Shown: positions 62,220 through 64,000 of the stretch, piece by piece
How the letters are laid out: each line of letters begins with the position of its first letter
Position numbering within the stretch: the first letter of the stretch is position 1
NCBI RefSeq assembly: GCF_009762775.1
Contig: NZ_CP046401.1
Coordinates: 1,178,001 to 1,242,000, forward strand
From: Maribellus comscasis
GTDB lineage: Bacteria > Bacteroidota > Bacteroidia > Bacteroidales > Prolixibacteraceae
Length of the DNA: 64,000 bases
Reading direction: 5' to 3'
The notes under the pieces: generated by a model
The model's input: only the letters and a program-made list of their open reading frames with translations
Database searches by the model: none
Told to the model about the DNA's origin: nothing
Position numbers and translations under genes: made by a program

Positions 62220-63266
62220 ATGGAAACATCGAAAAAAATTTACATTTTTCTTATTGTAATAACAGTGGTTGTGGTATTAATTTATGCCCAATCGATTATT
62301 ATCCCTTTCATTCTGGCCATTCTGTTCTGGTTTATGATAAGGGTTATAAAAAAAATCCTGTCGAAAGTTAAATTTATAAGGCGCTGGCCAAAATGGATTC
62401 TGACTCTTATTTCCTCGATACTGTTGTTGAGTTTTCTGGTTTTCGCCGTAGAAATGATTTCAGCCAATATTCAGCACATATCAAAAACCCTCCCTGTTTA
62501 TGAAAAGAATGTGAACAAAATCACCCAGTCGATAAACGAACAGTTTGATGTGGACCTGATGACGATGTTAAATGATTTTGCTAAAGATCTGAACTTTGGA
62601 GATATTTTGTCCAAAATATTCTCAGCTCTTACCGGCGTATTTGGCGATGCGTTTACAGTGCTCCTTTACCTGGTTTTTCTTTTGCTGGAGGAACCCATTT
62701 TCCCCAAAAAGGTTAAGGCCATGTATCCGGATAAAAAGCGATATGACCAGGTAAATGAAATGATTGACAAAATAGACCATTCCATTGGTAATTATATTGC
62801 ATTAAAAACTCTGGTAAGTTTGCTTACCGGATTTTTAAGCTACTTTGTTTTGCTTCTTATTGGTATTGATGCCCCGCTTTTCTGGGCCTTTCTGATTTTT
62901 ATTTTGAATTTTATTCCTACAATTGGTTCTCTTATAGCTACTATTTTTCCAGCTATCTTTGCTATCCTTCAGTTTGGCGAATTCACTCCCGGTCTGTTGG
63001 TTCTGGCAATTGTCGGAGCAATCCAACTGATTGTAGGAAATTTAGTGGAGCCTCGTGTTATGGGGAATACGCTCAATATAAGTCCGTTGGTTGTATTTTT
63101 AACGCTTTCACTTTGGGGTGTGATGTGGGGAGTGATTGGTATGTTACTCAGTGTCCCGATAACTGTAATTTTAATTATCATTATGTCTGAATTCCCGGGG
63201 ACACGTCCGTTTGCAATTTTATTAAGTCAAAAAGGAAATATAAAAATACCCGCAGATCCGAAATAA
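62220..63266 (+). CDS. AI-2E family transporter (TqsA/PerM-like)
   Basis: A 348-residue membrane protein with about seven helices. The first helix pair (IFLIVITVVVVLIYAQSIIIPFILAILFWFMI) and the family core GIDAPLFWAFLIFILNFIPTIGSLIATIFPAI near 215-250 are characteristic, as are VEPRVMGNTLNISPLVVFLTL and GVMWGVIGMLLSVPI near the C-terminus. Members export autoinducer-2 or move ions, so the substrate cannot be set by sequence. The AhpD-like gene starts 11 bp later. Confidence 0.9.
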   Translation: METSKKIYIFLIVITVVVVLIYAQSIIIPFILAILFWFMIRVIKKILSKVKFIRRWPKWILTLISSILLLSFLVFAVEMISANIQHISKTLPVYEKNVNKITQSINEQFDVDLMTMLNDFAKDLNFGDILSKIFSALTGVFGDAFTVLLYLVFLLLEEPIFPKKVKAMYPDKKRYDQVNEMIDKIDHSIGNYIALKTLVSLLTGFLSYFVLLLIGIDAPLFWAFLIFILNFIPTIGSLIATIFPAIFAILQFGEFTPGLLVLAIVGAIQLIVGNLVEPRVMGNTLNISPLVVFLTLSLWGVMWGVIGMLLSVPITVILIIIMSEFPGTRPFAILLSQKGNIKIPADPK

Positions 63267-63277
63267 GTTAACAAACT

Positions 63278-63877
63278 ATGAAACAACCACTGGTATTTCC
63301 AAAAAAAGGAGTCGAAGATCCTGAACTGCAAAAGTTAATTGAATTTTATCAGGAGACACTGGGCTTTTGTCCGAACAGCGTAAAAACAATGCATCACCGC
63401 CCGCGAATTGCCTATGCATTTATAGAAATGAATAAAGCAGTAATGGAAAATAAGGGGCGTGTTACCAGCGTGCTAAAAAGAATGATTGCCTATATCAGCA
63501 GCAATACTGCAGGTTGCAGATATTGTCAGGCTCATGCCATCCGGGCTGCAGAACGCTACGGCGCAAAAAAAGAACAATTGGAAAATATATGGGAATTTAA
63601 AACCCACCCGGCCTTTTCGGAGGCTGAACGAGCAGCACTCAGTTTTGCTTTTACTTCCTCTACAGTCCCAAATTCTGTAAATGATGAAGTGGCTGAAAAA
63701 CTCAGAAAATACTGGAATGAGGGTGAAATTGTGGAAATTACCGGTGTAATTGCACTTTTTGGCTACCTCAACCGCTGGAACGATTCAATGGGAACCGAGC
63801 TCGAAACAGATGCAAATGAATCAGGGGAAAAACTGCTTTCCCCAAAAGGCTGGACTCCGGGAAAACATACTTATTAG
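63278..63877 (+). CDS. AhpD-like carboxymuconolactone decarboxylase-family protein
   Basis: A 199-residue helical protein with the AhpD redox motif C80-R-Y-C83-Q-A-H86, in NTAGCRYCQAHAIRAAERYG. The same segment gives antioxidant activity in alkylhydroperoxidase AhpD relatives. KTHPAFSEAERAALSFA and GVIALFGYLNRWNDSMGTELE follow the peroxidase-related subfamily. The function is probably thiol-based peroxide reduction. Likely co-transcribed with the AI-2E gene. Confidence 0.87.
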   Translation: MKQPLVFPKKGVEDPELQKLIEFYQETLGFCPNSVKTMHHRPRIAYAFIEMNKAVMENKGRVTSVLKRMIAYISSNTAGCRYCQAHAIRAAERYGAKKEQLENIWEFKTHPAFSEAERAALSFAFTSSTVPNSVNDEVAEKLRKYWNEGEIVEITGVIALFGYLNRWNDSMGTELETDANESGEKLLSPKGWTPGKHTY

Positions 63878-63932
63878 TTGCAGTTGTTCGGTTCACAAAT
63901 TCTTCTGAAAATATTAATAAAATATTTTTTGA

Positions 63933-64000
63933 TTATATCTTTTCCAATACATCCACCAGATGATCCCAAAATTTTCCGGTGGTGTGAATATTCAGGCGTT
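63933..64000 (-). CDS. 3' end of an unidentified gene (cut by window edge)
   Basis: On the minus strand an open frame enters from the right edge and ends with TAA at 63933-63935, reading RLNIHTTGKFWDHLVDVLEKI. It is short, but the other two frames hold stops or poor codon content, and the gene would be convergent with the AhpD-like gene. I cannot name the family from 21 residues. Confidence 0.4.
   Translation of the reverse strand, partial: RLNIHTTGKFWDHLVDVLEKI

Overview
The window looks like a chromosomal segment of a Bacteroidota bacterium, most likely a free-living or marine member near the Marinilabiliales/Prolixibacteraceae (inference). Grounds: AT-rich DNA with few Shine-Dalgarno sites, the futalosine menaquinone pathway (mqnB), a DUF4954 protein beside glmS, LytS/LytTR regulation, many exported beta-propellers, and dispersed palindromic repeats of the kind seen in Bacteroidota. 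No tRNA, rRNA, CRISPR array or phage was seen. One IS-like element and one decayed gene remnant are present.

Layout. 1-3.2 kb: edge of a MscS-type channel gene, an exported M64 peptidase, and an ECF sigma factor with a membrane partner. The sigma operon and a divergent DUF6249 membrane gene each have the same TGTAAC-N16-CGTC promoter. 3.3-11 kb: housekeeping and redox genes (YhhN, HldD, MqnB, FolE, lactonase-like propellers, a CDGSH protein, a flavin reductase-rubredoxin fusion, an S9-type hydrolase). 11.1-14.1 kb: a sigma-54 activator followed by an IS-like element. 14.2-21 kb: fabD, a VTT-domain membrane protein, glmS, DUF4954 and a PAS-LuxR regulator. 21.2-22.2 kb: a three-gene operon of small proteins (NifX/NifB-like with a Cys tail, Nif11-like, unknown) behind a textbook sigma-54 promoter. 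22.2-27.9 kb: NDH-2, then the Anbu proteasome-homologue operon (ATP-grasp, alpha-E, transglutaminase, Anbu). 27.9-34.2 kb: an unknown protein with a HEPN-like motif, an ABC exporter pair and a glycosyltransferase.

34.3-53.2 kb is one co-directional minus-strand run, and the most unusual part. It holds six of the window's seven PQQ-like beta-propeller proteins, a NuoE-NuoF fusion, a flavoprotein that lacks the usual NAD(P)-binding domain, a NapH/NosR-like membrane iron-sulfur protein, a Tat-type periplasmic ferredoxin, a 69-residue four-Cys Tat-like protein, an NHL propeller, and a LytS/LytTR two-component pair set between two of the propeller paralogs. The seventh propeller lies at 55.8-57.0 kb, beyond typA and a decayed DUF4143 ATPase. 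I read the run as an electron-transfer module joining cytoplasmic NADH/flavin chemistry to envelope proteins; its substrate cannot be told from sequence.

57-64 kb: exported SGNH and EEP hydrolases, a divergent lysine-catabolism pair (ALDH7-like and saccharopine dehydrogenase), a small conserved protein, an AI-2E-family permease, an AhpD-like protein, and the 3' end of an unidentified gene at the right edge.
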